64,000 nt of DNA, from contig NZ_CH724148.1 of the NCBI RefSeq assembly GCF_000153225.1, forward strand, positions 748,640-812,639. The letters run 5' to 3'. The position numbers were made by a program, and so were the translations under genes. Below, piece by piece: positions 36,593 through 44,582 of this stretch (position 1 is the stretch's first letter; each line of letters starts with the position of its first letter). This DNA comes from Polaribacter irgensii 23-P. GTDB lineage: Bacteria; Bacteroidota; Bacteroidia; Flavobacteriales; Flavobacteriaceae. Under the pieces are notes generated by a model that saw only the letters and a program-made list of their open reading frames with translations, was not told the DNA's origin and did not search any database.

Positions 36593-38134
36593 ATGACAGA
36601 TTTTGGAATAAAAGAAGCCCTAAAGCAATTAGGTGTAAAAGAAATTAATAACGGAACTGCTACGGGGTCTGATAATTTTTCTAACGGAGCGCTTATAGAA
36701 AGTTACTCTCCTGTTGATGGAAAACTCATTGGAAAAGTAAAAGCAACTTCCAAAGAAGACTATGAAAAGGTAATGGAAACTGCTGGCGAAGCTTATTTGT
36801 CTTTCAGAAACATGCCAGCTCCGCAGCGAGGAGAAATTGTACGTCAATTTGGTAATAAATTAAGAGAGCTAAAAGAGCCCTTAGGAAAATTAATTTCCTA
36901 TGAAATGGGAAAATCTTTGCAAGAAGGTTACGGTGAGGTCCAGGAAATGATTGACATCTGTGATTTTGCTGTCGGTTTATCAAGACAATTAAACGGTCAA
37001 ACCATGCCATCTGAGCGTCCAGGACATGTTATGCGGGAGCAGTGGCACCCAATTGGTGTTGTTGGCATAATTTCTGCATTTAACTTCCCCGTTGCTGTAT
37101 GGGCGTGGAATACATCTTTAGCATGGATTTGTGGTGATGTTTGTGTTTGGAAAGGTTCTGAGAAAGTACCACTATGCTCAATTGCTTGTCAGAATATTAT
37201 TGCTGGGGTCCTCAAAGAAAACAATTTACCTGAAGGAATCTCTTCTATTATCAATGGTGACCATACCGTTGGTGAAATGATGACGAAAGATACGAGAATG
37301 CCATTAGTATCTGCAACTGGCTCTACAAATATGGGAAGAATTGTTGGCGCAACTGTTGCGCAGCGCTTTGGAAAATCTTTGTTAGAGTTAGGTGGAAACA
37401 ATGCCATTATTATTACCCCAACTGCAGATTTGAAAGTCGTGGTTCCCGGCGCAGTATTTGGAGCTGTAGGAACCTGCGGACAGCGTTGTACTTCAACCCG
37501 AAGACTAATCATTCATGAATCCGTTTACGATAAAGTTAGAGATGCCATAGTGGGTGCTTACCAACAATTAACTATTGGAAACCCGCTAGATGAAAAGAAT
37601 CACATCGGACCCTTAATTGACCAAGATTCTGTAAACACCTATTTAGCTGCAATTGCAAAAGCAAAAGCAGAAGGTGGAAAGATGTTAGTGGAAGGCGGCG
37701 TTCTTACAGGTGAAGGCTACGAATCTGGATGTTATGTGAAACCGGCAATTATAGAAGCAGACAATCACTTTGAAATTGTACAACACGAAACTTTCGCTCC
37801 AATTTTATATTTAATGAAATATTCTGGTGAAGTAGAAAACGCAATCCTACAACAAAACGGCGTTGCACAGGGGTTGTCTTCTGCAATTATGACCAACGAG
37901 CTTAAAGAAGCTGAGAAATTTTTATCTTATGCTGGTTCAGATTGTGGAATCGCAAACGTAAATATTGGAACTTCTGGTGCAGAAATCGGAGGTGCCTTTG
38001 GAGGTGAAAAAGAAACTGGTGGTGGACGTGAGTCTGGTTCTGATGCTTGGAAAGTATACATGCGTAGACAGACAAACACGATTAATTATTCTGATGAATT
38101 GCCTTTAGCGCAAGGCATTAAATTTGATCTATAA
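36593..38134 (+). CDS. Aldehyde dehydrogenase, ALDH7 type (aminoadipate-semialdehyde dehydrogenase-like)
   Basis: A 513-residue NAD(P)-dependent aldehyde dehydrogenase. It has ISAFNFPVAVWAWN at the cofactor site, GSTNMGR, the catalytic Glu in LLELGGNNAII (about 265-275) and the catalytic Cys in VGTCGQRCTSTRRLI at about 298-312. The CGQRCTSTRRL signature and the end GGGRESGSDAWKVYMRRQTN are characteristic of the ALDH7/antiquitin group, which oxidises aminoadipate semialdehyde in lysine breakdown. The lysine link is from family only; no other lysine-catabolic gene is adjacent. A strong terminator follows. Confidence 0.93.
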   Translation: MTDFGIKEALKQLGVKEINNGTATGSDNFSNGALIESYSPVDGKLIGKVKATSKEDYEKVMETAGEAYLSFRNMPAPQRGEIVRQFGNKLRELKEPLGKLISYEMGKSLQEGYGEVQEMIDICDFAVGLSRQLNGQTMPSERPGHVMREQWHPIGVVGIISAFNFPVAVWAWNTSLAWICGDVCVWKGSEKVPLCSIACQNIIAGVLKENNLPEGISSIINGDHTVGEMMTKDTRMPLVSATGSTNMGRIVGATVAQRFGKSLLELGGNNAIIITPTADLKVVVPGAVFGAVGTCGQRCTSTRRLIIHESVYDKVRDAIVGAYQQLTIGNPLDEKNHIGPLIDQDSVNTYLAAIAKAKAEGGKMLVEGGVLTGEGYESGCYVKPAIIEADNHFEIVQHETFAPILYLMKYSGEVENAILQQNGVAQGLSSAIMTNELKEAEKFLSYAGSDCGIANVNIGTSGAEIGGAFGGEKETGGGRESGSDAWKVYMRRQTNTINYSDELPLAQGIKFDL

Positions 38135-38151
38135 AATAATAACATAGTAAT

Positions 38152-38183
38152 AAAAAACCCAACTCAATTGAGTTGGGTTTTTT
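38152..38183. terminator. Palindromic terminator after the aldehyde dehydrogenase gene
   Basis: A 32-bp perfect palindrome (arms 38152-38167 and 38168-38183, core CCCAACTCAATTGAGTTGGG) with A and T tracts, continuing into more T on the plus strand. Confidence 0.88.
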
Positions 38184-38233
38184 TTATGATCTAAGTTCAA
38201 AGACTGACTCGTCTTTCAACATTCAGCTGATAT

Positions 38234-38280
38234 TAAATTTAACTTCACAAACGCTACGTTTAATTTTTAAGTGCCTCTGC
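38234..38280. repeat. Direct repeat copy 1 (duplicated atpG 3' end)
   Basis: 47 bp identical to 38287-38333, offset 53 bp. It corresponds to the last codons and stop of atpG plus downstream sequence, but lies outside the gene. The GCTGATA just before each copy is also shared, with a 3-bp difference after it. Confidence 0.95.
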
Positions 38281-38286
38281 TGCTGA

Positions 38287-38333
38287 TAAATTTAACTTCA
38301 CAAACGCTACGTTTAATTTTTAAGTGCCTCTGC
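38287..38333. repeat. Direct repeat copy 2 (overlaps atpG 3' end)
   Basis: Second 47-bp copy; positions 38313-38333 are the stop codon and last six codons of atpG. The rest is 3' untranslated sequence containing a small AAACG-tag-CGTTT hairpin on the minus strand. Confidence 0.95.
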
Positions 38334-39179
38334 ACCACCAACAATTTCTAAAATTTCATTGGTAATTGATGCTTGACGTGCCTTATTGTATGTTAACAGT
38401 AAATCATCTCTTAAATCTGTTGCGTTGTCTGTTGCCTTGTGCATTGCTGTCATTCTTGCTCCGTGCTCTGAAGCAAAACTATCTCTTAACGCCTTGAACA
38501 ACTGATTCTTTAAAGACTTAGGAATCAGAGCCTCAACAATTTCTTCTTTCGAAGGCTCAAAAATATAATCCGCCTTTACTGCACTTGCACCTTCTAATTC
38601 TACTGGCTTGATTGGTAAAAACTGTTCTACCTGCGGAATTTGGGTTGCTGCATTTTTGAACTGATTGTACACAATTTCAATTTTATCGTAGCTACCGTTT
38701 GCATACAATTCCATTAACTCTTCTGCAACTACTGCTACATTTTCAAAAGTTAAATCATCGAAAATATCGTTTCTATTACCTATAACACTGTGTGCTTTCG
38801 ACAAAACATCGCCCCCTTTTTTACCAATAGCAAGGATGTCTACCGATATCTTGTTGTATTTCTCGCCAATTGTTCTAACAACAGTCTTGGTAATAGAAGA
38901 ATTAAATCCACCACACAAACCTCGATTTGATGTGATTGCTACTACTAAAACCTTTGAAACTTCTCTTTCTGTTGCGTATGCTCCACTCGCATCACTCTCT
39001 AAAGTTGCACTTAAATTTTGCAACAGTTCAGTTAGCTTCAATGAATACGGTCTCATTGCCGTAATTACATCTTGTGCTTTTTTCAACTTCGCAGCAGAAA
39101 CCATTTTCATAGCAGATGTAATCTGCATTGTTGATTTAATAGAGGTAATTCTATTGCGTATTTCTTTTAAGTTTGCCAT
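38313..39179 (-). CDS. atpG: ATP synthase F1 gamma subunit
   Basis: The central rotor shaft of F1, 288 residues, normal length. Conserved ends are visible: N-terminal NLKEIRNRITSIKSTMQITSAMKMVSAAKL and C-terminal MTAMHKATDNATDLRDDLLLTYNKARQASITNEILEIVGGAEAL (given in part in the family as the coiled-coil pair). SNRGLCGGFN is in the middle domain. It is the last gene of the leftward atp string, 69 nt after atpA. Its 3' end is duplicated downstream. Beta and epsilon subunit genes do not follow, as is usual in Bacteroidota. Confidence 0.97.
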   Translation of the reverse strand: MANLKEIRNRITSIKSTMQITSAMKMVSAAKLKKAQDVITAMRPYSLKLTELLQNLSATLESDASGAYATEREVSKVLVVAITSNRGLCGGFNSSITKTVVRTIGEKYNKISVDILAIGKKGGDVLSKAHSVIGNRNDIFDDLTFENVAVVAEELMELYANGSYDKIEIVYNQFKNAATQIPQVEQFLPIKPVELEGASAVKADYIFEPSKEEIVEALIPKSLKNQLFKALRDSFASEHGARMTAMHKATDNATDLRDDLLLTYNKARQASITNEILEIVGGAEALKN

Positions 39180-39248
39180 ATGTACGTAACTAGTTGTCCA
39201 TAATTAAATAGTGGTAGCGCTACAAATAACGCTACCAATACCTAACTT

Positions 39249-40826
39249 CTAATTATAATTTTTAGAAATGTCTTTCGCTGCTGCTTCTAACACAGCAATT
39301 GCTTCTGGTGTTAACTTTCCAGATTTTAATACATCTAAAGTATCTCTATGTTTTGCATTTAAATATTCGATATATTCCTTCTCGAATTTCTTCACTTGAT
39401 TTACTGGAACTTCTTTCAACAAGTTTTTAGAACCTGCATAGATAATTGCAATTTGATCTTCCACTGAGAAAGGATCATTCTGCGCTTGTTTCAAAATTTC
39501 AACATTTCGCTGTCCTTTTGAAATTACACTCATGGTAGCTGCATCTAAATCGGAACCAAACTTAGCAAACGCTTCTAATTCGCGATACTGAGCTTGATCT
39601 AATTTTAAAGTACCAGATACTTTTTTCATTGCTTTAATCTGAGCATTACCTCCAACACGCGATACCGAAATACCTACGTTAATTGCTGGACGAACACCTG
39701 AGTTAAACAAATCTCCATCTAAGAAAATTTGACCATCTGTAATTGAAATTACATTTGTTGGAATATATGCAGAAACATCTCCTGCTTGTGTTTCAATAAT
39801 TGGCAATGCTGTTAAAGAACCTCCACCTTTTACGATTCCTCTCAAAGAATTGGGTAAATCATTCATTTCACCTGCAATTTTATCATCATTAATAACTTTT
39901 GCAGCTCTTTCTAATAATCTTGAGTGTAGGTAAAAAACATCCCCTGGATACGCTTCACGTCCTGGAGGTCTTCTTAACAATAAAGAAATTTCACGATACG
40001 CAACAGCTTGCTTCGATAAATCGTCATAAATAATCAAAGCAGGTCTCCCTGAATCTCTAAAATACTCTCCAATTGCAGCTCCCGCAAAAGGCGCATATAC
40101 TTGCATTGCTGCAGGATCAGATGCATTTGCTGCCACAATTGTGGTGTATGCCATTGCCCCTTTTTCTTCTAACATATTTGCAATTGCTGCAACAGTAGAA
40201 GCCTTTTGACCAATTGCTACATAGATACAATATACTGGTTGACCAGCATCAAAAAATTCTTTTTGATTTAAGATCGTATCTAAAGCCACTGTAGATTTTC
40301 CGGTTTGACGATCTCCAATGATTAATTCACGTTGCCCTCTTCCCACAGGAATCATGGCATCAATAGACTTGATACCCGTTTGTAGTGGCTCGGTTACTGG
40401 CTCTCTGTAAATTACACCTGGAGCTCTTCGCTCTAGAGGCATTTCATACGTTTTCCCTTCGATAGGTCCTTTACCGTCAATCGGGTTTCCTAAAGTATCT
40501 ACAACACGTCCTACAATTCCTTCACCCGTTTTTAGGGAAGCAATTCTCTCTGTACGTTTTACAATAGAACCTTCTCTAATTGCAGTAGAAGCACCTAATA
40601 ATACAACACCTACATTGTCCTCTTCTAAGTTCAATACAATCCCTTCTAATCCGTCTTCGAATTCTACGAGTTCACCGTATTGAACATTAGATAGACCGTA
40701 AACACGTGCGATACCATCACCTACTTGTAAAACAGTACCTACTTCATTTAAAGTAGCTTTTGTTTCAAAATTTGTTAACTGTTGTTTTAAAATTGCTGAT
40801 ACTTCAGCTGGTTTAATACTTGCCAT
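39249..40826 (-). CDS. atpA: ATP synthase F1 alpha subunit
   Basis: The non-catalytic nucleotide-binding subunit of F1, 525 residues, normal length. Walker A is GDRQTGKS at about 171-178, preceded by [62 protein letters not shown] and the arginine-finger segment [17 protein letters not shown] are all present. It lies 73 nt after atpH in the leftward cluster. Confidence 0.98.
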   Translation of the reverse strand: MASIKPAEVSAILKQQLTNFETKATLNEVGTVLQVGDGIARVYGLSNVQYGELVEFEDGLEGIVLNLEEDNVGVVLLGASTAIREGSIVKRTERIASLKTGEGIVGRVVDTLGNPIDGKGPIEGKTYEMPLERRAPGVIYREPVTEPLQTGIKSIDAMIPVGRGQRELIIGDRQTGKSTVALDTILNQKEFFDAGQPVYCIYVAIGQKASTVAAIANMLEEKGAMAYTTIVAANASDPAAMQVYAPFAGAAIGEYFRDSGRPALIIYDDLSKQAVAYREISLLLRRPPGREAYPGDVFYLHSRLLERAAKVINDDKIAGEMNDLPNSLRGIVKGGGSLTALPIIETQAGDVSAYIPTNVISITDGQIFLDGDLFNSGVRPAINVGISVSRVGGNAQIKAMKKVSGTLKLDQAQYRELEAFAKFGSDLDAATMSVISKGQRNVEILKQAQNDPFSVEDQIAIIYAGSKNLLKEVPVNQVKKFEKEYIEYLNAKHRDTLDVLKSGKLTPEAIAVLEAAAKDISKNYN

Positions 40827-40899
40827 CTTTTTAAAATTTGCTTTGGGGTTTCACTCTGAGAAATGCGCAGATTGCACAGCACTAAAAGCTTATAACCAC

Positions 40900-41457
40900 T
40901 TATATTTTTGGAACATATTGACTGTTGTCAAACTCCCTTCTTAACTCGTTTAAATGATTTGAGATACTTGCATCGTATTGCACGTCTCCTACACGCAGAA
41001 TAAAACCTCCTAAGATTGCAGGATTTACAACATTCTCTATATTTGCTTTTTTCCCTGTTAAACTTATAATTTTTTCTAAAACCAGTTTCTCTACTTCTTC
41101 TGTTAATGCAACTGCAGTGGTTACCATGGCAACTTGCATATGCATTAAATGATCAAAAATAAGCGTGTACTTCTTTGCAATAGAATTTAACATTGCAATT
41201 CTCTTATTCTCCCTTAATAAATGAAACAAACCCAAAGTTACATTATTTACTTTGCCTTCAAACAATGCATTCAATACATTGATTTTATCAGATGCTTTTA
41301 CAATAGGACTTTTTAGCATTACGGCTAAATCTCTATTCTCTTCAATCGTAGCAGATATTAATGACATATCGTCATTTACTGCTATTTCTGACTTTTCATC
41401 TTTAGCAAGGTTTAAGATTGCTTTCGCATATCGTATTGCTGCTCTTGCGTCTTTCAT
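40900..41457 (-). CDS. atpH: ATP synthase F1 delta subunit
   Basis: A peripheral-stalk subunit that ties F1 to subunit b, 185 residues. The N-terminal helical domain (AAIRYAKAILNLAKDEK, FEGKVNNVTLGLFHLLRENKRI) and the conserved C-terminal GGFILRVGDVQYDASISNHLNELR identify it. It starts 6 nt after the end of atpF, so it is likely translationally linked. Confidence 0.96.
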   Translation of the reverse strand: MKDARAAIRYAKAILNLAKDEKSEIAVNDDMSLISATIEENRDLAVMLKSPIVKASDKINVLNALFEGKVNNVTLGLFHLLRENKRIAMLNSIAKKYTLIFDHLMHMQVAMVTTAVALTEEVEKLVLEKIISLTGKKANIENVVNPAILGGFILRVGDVQYDASISNHLNELRREFDNSQYVPKI

Positions 41458-41463
41458 TTATTC

Positions 41464-41964
41464 TTAATTTAAAGTCACATCATTTAAGAGCTCTTCAACC
41501 AACGCTAACTGCTCTTTTTTATTGGATAATTCTTTTTTAATAACGGTCTCGGCAATTCCGATAGACAACTCGGCAACACTTTTCTTGATTTCTGCCAAAG
41601 CAGCTTGCTTCTCTTGATTAATTACTAACTGTGCCTTTTCAATCAAACCTGAAGTCACCTCTTTTGCATCCTCTTTCGCTGTTGCAATTAAAACATCACT
41701 AATGCTTCTTGCCTCTTTCATAATTTCCTCTCTTTCTGCCCTTGCTTCTTTTATTAATCTTTCGTTATCTGCTTGCAAGTTTTGCATTTCTTTACGTGCA
41801 TTTTCTGCTGCAGCTAAGGCTTCTTCGATACCCGTTTCTCTTTCTTCTAAAGAGTTTAAAATTGGTTTCCAAGCAAATTTTTTCATCAAAAATAATAAAA
41901 TTATTAAGATGACAATCTGCATAACGAACAACCCTGGTGAAAAATCGTTTAATAAAGTTTCCAT
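41464..41964 (-). CDS. atpF: ATP synthase Fo b subunit
   Basis: Peripheral-stalk subunit, 166 residues. One N-terminal membrane helix (FVMQIVILIILLFLMKKFAW) is followed by WKPILNSLEERETGIEEALAAAE and a long charged coiled coil to the C-terminus, the standard b-subunit layout. It lies 158 nt downstream of atpE, the longest gap in the atp string. That gap contains a hairpin. Confidence 0.96.
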   Translation of the reverse strand: METLLNDFSPGLFVMQIVILIILLFLMKKFAWKPILNSLEERETGIEEALAAAENARKEMQNLQADNERLIKEARAEREEIMKEARSISDVLIATAKEDAKEVTSGLIEKAQLVINQEKQAALAEIKKSVAELSIGIAETVIKKELSNKKEQLALVEELLNDVTLN

Positions 41965-42074
41965 TCTGTAAACTAGTTATATTATTTTTTGTTTAATTTA
42001 AAAGAACCCTCTTTAGCATTCTTTTATCCCGAAAAATTCGGAAGTAATTTCTGTAACATAGCAATTAAAAACAC

Positions 42075-42099
42075 TTTCTGCAACCAACCGTTGCAGAAA
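42075..42099 (-). promoter_or_regulatory. Hairpin between atpE and atpF
   Basis: A perfect 10-bp stem (TTTCTGCAAC at 42075-42084 with GTTGCAGAAA at 42090-42099) with a 5-nt loop, in the atpE-atpF gap. On the minus strand it is followed by GTGTTTTTAATT, a weak T tract. It could stabilise or process the atpE end of the message or partly terminate it, which would fit the need for many c subunits per complex (inference). Confidence 0.6.
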
Positions 42100-42122
42100 A
42101 ATGTTCTTGTTTTTTAGGAAGA

Positions 42123-42323
<201 letters not shown>

Positions 42324-42386
42324 TTAAATAAATATTAATTAAACAAATTCTAATTCTCCTTTTTACTTGGCTTTCACCAAGGTTTT

Positions 42387-43520
42387 CTAGTGATGCTCGT
42401 GCTCTTCCACGGCCATACCAATAAATAATGACGACAACATCGTAAAAATAAATGCTTGTAAAAACGCCACTAAAATTTCAATAACCATAATAAATAGTGC
42501 CAACACTAAAGACATGCCTGTAGACGCTACTGGCCCAAATGCTTCTTTCATTGTAACCATTAATGCAATTAAACTCATTACCACAAAATGCCCTGCTGTG
42601 ATATTTGCAAATAAACGCACTAGTAATGAGAAAGGCTTGATTAAAACAAAACCTGCCAATTCTATTACTGCTAATACTGGTCTTAATATATAAGGAACTC
42701 CTGGCATCCATAAAGTATGTGCCCAGAAATCTTTACTTCCATTCGTCATATAAATGACCATTGTAAACAAGGCTAAACAAACGGTTACAGCTATTTGACC
42801 AGTAACGTTAAATCCCAACGGTGTTAATCCCAATAAGTTCAAGATCCAAATAAAGAAAAATACAGTCAACAAAAATCCCATGAACTTTTTGTATTTCTTC
42901 TCACCTATATTTGGCCGCGCTATTTCGTCTCTAACGTAAATTACCAAAGGTTCTAAAACCCTTCCAAATCCCCGTGGTACTTCTCTTGATTTATATTGCC
43001 TTGCTAATCTAGAGAATCCAAACAACATTAAAAACCCTGCAAACAAAATGCCTACAACACTTTTTGTAATTGATAAATCTAACGGTTTTTGTGCATTTGT
43101 TGCGTGCTCGCTTTTGTCAAAAGAAACGGCAACGGCTCCTTTTTCTATTTCATAGATTTTGCTGTGAATCTTCGCAAATTTCAACCCTTTCTTTTCCACA
43201 AGTACGTGTCCATCGTCATTATGATGAAATTCTGAAGACATAAAAGCAACCAAACCTTCACTTGACCATAAAATTACTGGCAACGGAAAACCGAAATGCT
43301 TTCTTTCTCCTGCATCTGTAGAATAGGAGAAAAGCGTGAAATCGTGGGAATCCTTTAGGTGATGTTTGATGTAAGCTTTTACTTCTGCCTGTGTATTTAC
43401 TTGACCACCATCGCTTTGAGGCTGGCCTTTTTCGCCTGCTTCTGATGCAAAAGTTGTACTTGTAATAATGGCTATTACTGCTATTGTAAGAAACTTGATT
43501 GTTTTTTGTGCAACCTTCAT
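42387..43520 (-). CDS. atpB: ATP synthase Fo a subunit with N-terminal periplasmic extension
   Basis: The proton-channel subunit, 377 residues, longer than the roughly 250-270 of most bacteria. An N-terminal signal-like helix (FLTIAVIAIITSTTFA, about 10-25) precedes a soluble His-rich segment of about 120 residues, then the a-subunit proper from about residue 155. The essential Arg is in PFSLLVRLFANITAGH. Flavobacteria often have this longer form. It starts the atpBEFHAG order, with the DUF6168-like and AtpZ genes directly upstream. Confidence 0.95.
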   Translation of the reverse strand: MKVAQKTIKFLTIAVIAIITSTTFASEAGEKGQPQSDGGQVNTQAEVKAYIKHHLKDSHDFTLFSYSTDAGERKHFGFPLPVILWSSEGLVAFMSSEFHHNDDGHVLVEKKGLKFAKIHSKIYEIEKGAVAVSFDKSEHATNAQKPLDLSITKSVVGILFAGFLMLFGFSRLARQYKSREVPRGFGRVLEPLVIYVRDEIARPNIGEKKYKKFMGFLLTVFFFIWILNLLGLTPLGFNVTGQIAVTVCLALFTMVIYMTNGSKDFWAHTLWMPGVPYILRPVLAVIELAGFVLIKPFSLLVRLFANITAGHFVVMSLIALMVTMKEAFGPVASTGMSLVLALFIMVIEILVAFLQAFIFTMLSSLFIGMAVEEHEHH

Positions 43521-43594
43521 TGTAAAAATACGCTTTCTAAATTCGGCGCAAAGATACGTAATAATTCAAAATTATAAACTTTTTTAAAAAAAAT

Positions 43595-43984
43595 TTACTG
43601 TTTCCTATTTAAAATTTTTACAACAAAATATACTTCTGTGAATAAAAAGATAAAGGTGGGTATTAACAAAGATAGTTTTGAGGATAACAGTCCATTTTCA
43701 CCGTTTATTATAACCGGATAAAAAACTGCTAAAAAAAGGACTATTTTTAAAAATAATGCCCCTAAATATAGATATCCTAACTGCGATACTCCTTTATTAA
43801 AGGCCACCAACAACTCTAAATTAACACAAATTAAAATTGAAAACCCTGCATGAAAAAAATACAGTTTACTCAAAGCATAAGGAAGAATTTTTTCCTGGCT
43901 TTTTAAAATTTCAGTATGTGCATACAGGCTAACAACCCCCAGCGTAATGAAAACTAAAAACACGCACCCAAACCGTCTAATCAT
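43595..43984 (-). CDS. DUF6168-like small membrane protein in the atp cluster
   Basis: A 129-residue protein with four hydrophobic segments (VFLVFITLGVVSLYA; YFFHAGFSILICVNLELLVAF; LGYLYLGALFLKIVLFLAVFY; LLIPTFIFLFTEVYFVVKIL). I recall this family at the same place, between AtpZ and atpB, in other flavobacteria. Position and topology suggest a stand-in for AtpI, an assembly factor for the c ring, but that is inference. Its start overlaps the end of the AtpZ gene by 8 nt. Confidence 0.6.
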   Translation of the reverse strand: MIRRFGCVFLVFITLGVVSLYAHTEILKSQEKILPYALSKLYFFHAGFSILICVNLELLVAFNKGVSQLGYLYLGALFLKIVLFLAVFYPVIINGENGLLSSKLSLLIPTFIFLFTEVYFVVKILNRKQ

Positions 43985-44195
43985 TAATCCTAGTTGCTTG
44001 TTTTATAAGTACGTATGTTGCTAAGAAAACAGCAACTAACGTAAACGTAGTTGTTAAAAAAGACAGCTCTAATTTCTTGTCTAACCACTCTCCTAAAAGA
44101 AAACCTACATAAATTGTAAAACCCATTTGCAAACCTGCTCCAGAAAGCTGAATGGCTTTGTTAAGCGGTTTTTTCTGAGATTTTTTTTCCTTCAT
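43977..44195 (-). CDS. AtpZ/AtpI family protein
   Basis: A 72-residue protein: a lysine-rich N-terminus followed by two membrane helices (GLQMGFTIYVGFLLGEWLDKK and TTTFTLVAVFLATYVLIKQA). The first helix and the G-x-x-L-G-x-W-L-D pattern fit AtpZ, a small accessory protein encoded ahead of ATP synthase genes and linked with Mg/Ca uptake or assembly. It overlaps both neighbours: 35 nt with bactofilin at its start and 8 nt at its end. Confidence 0.85.
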   Translation of the reverse strand: MKEKKSQKKPLNKAIQLSGAGLQMGFTIYVGFLLGEWLDKKLELSFLTTTFTLVAVFLATYVLIKQATRIND

Positions 44196-44580
44196 TTCCT
44201 TTATTTAACTCTTTTAAAGCCCCTTTCATTGCACAGGTTGCATTAAATGTTGCCCCAGGCTCTATTGAAAGTTTTGAAACAATTACATCTCCAGAAATGT
44301 TTGAAGTTGCTTTTATAGTCAATGTGTTTGCCACAGAAAGTTGGCCCGAAAATTTACCCTCTATGTCTGCGTTTTTAGACTCTATGGTCCCTTTTACAAA
44401 GCCTTCTGCACCAATAATAACTCTGCCATTGGTCTTTAAAGTTCCTTCTAAGACACCGTCTATTCTAAAATCTCCCTCTGAAGTGACCTCTCCTACAAAT
44501 GTAGTATTCTTTGCAATTACATTTCTTTCCATAGTTCTCTGGTTTTGCATTATTTGCTGCTTGGATTTACTATTAAACAT
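44161..44580 (-). CDS. Bactofilin (polymer-forming cytoskeletal protein)
   Basis: A 139-residue protein with a beta-helical repeat core from about residue 20 to 115 (GEVTSEGDFRIDGVLEGTLK, VKGTIESKNADIEGKFSG) and short disordered ends, the normal bactofilin design. It would form filaments under the inner membrane, affecting shape or anchoring. It starts 2 nt after the SprE-like gene and overlaps AtpZ by 35 nt, so a coupled transcript with the atp genes is likely. Confidence 0.92.
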   Translation of the reverse strand: MFNSKSKQQIMQNQRTMERNVIAKNTTFVGEVTSEGDFRIDGVLEGTLKTNGRVIIGAEGFVKGTIESKNADIEGKFSGQLSVANTLTIKATSNISGDVIVSKLSIEPGATFNATCAMKGALKELNKGNEGKKISEKTA

Positions 44581-44582
44581 AA

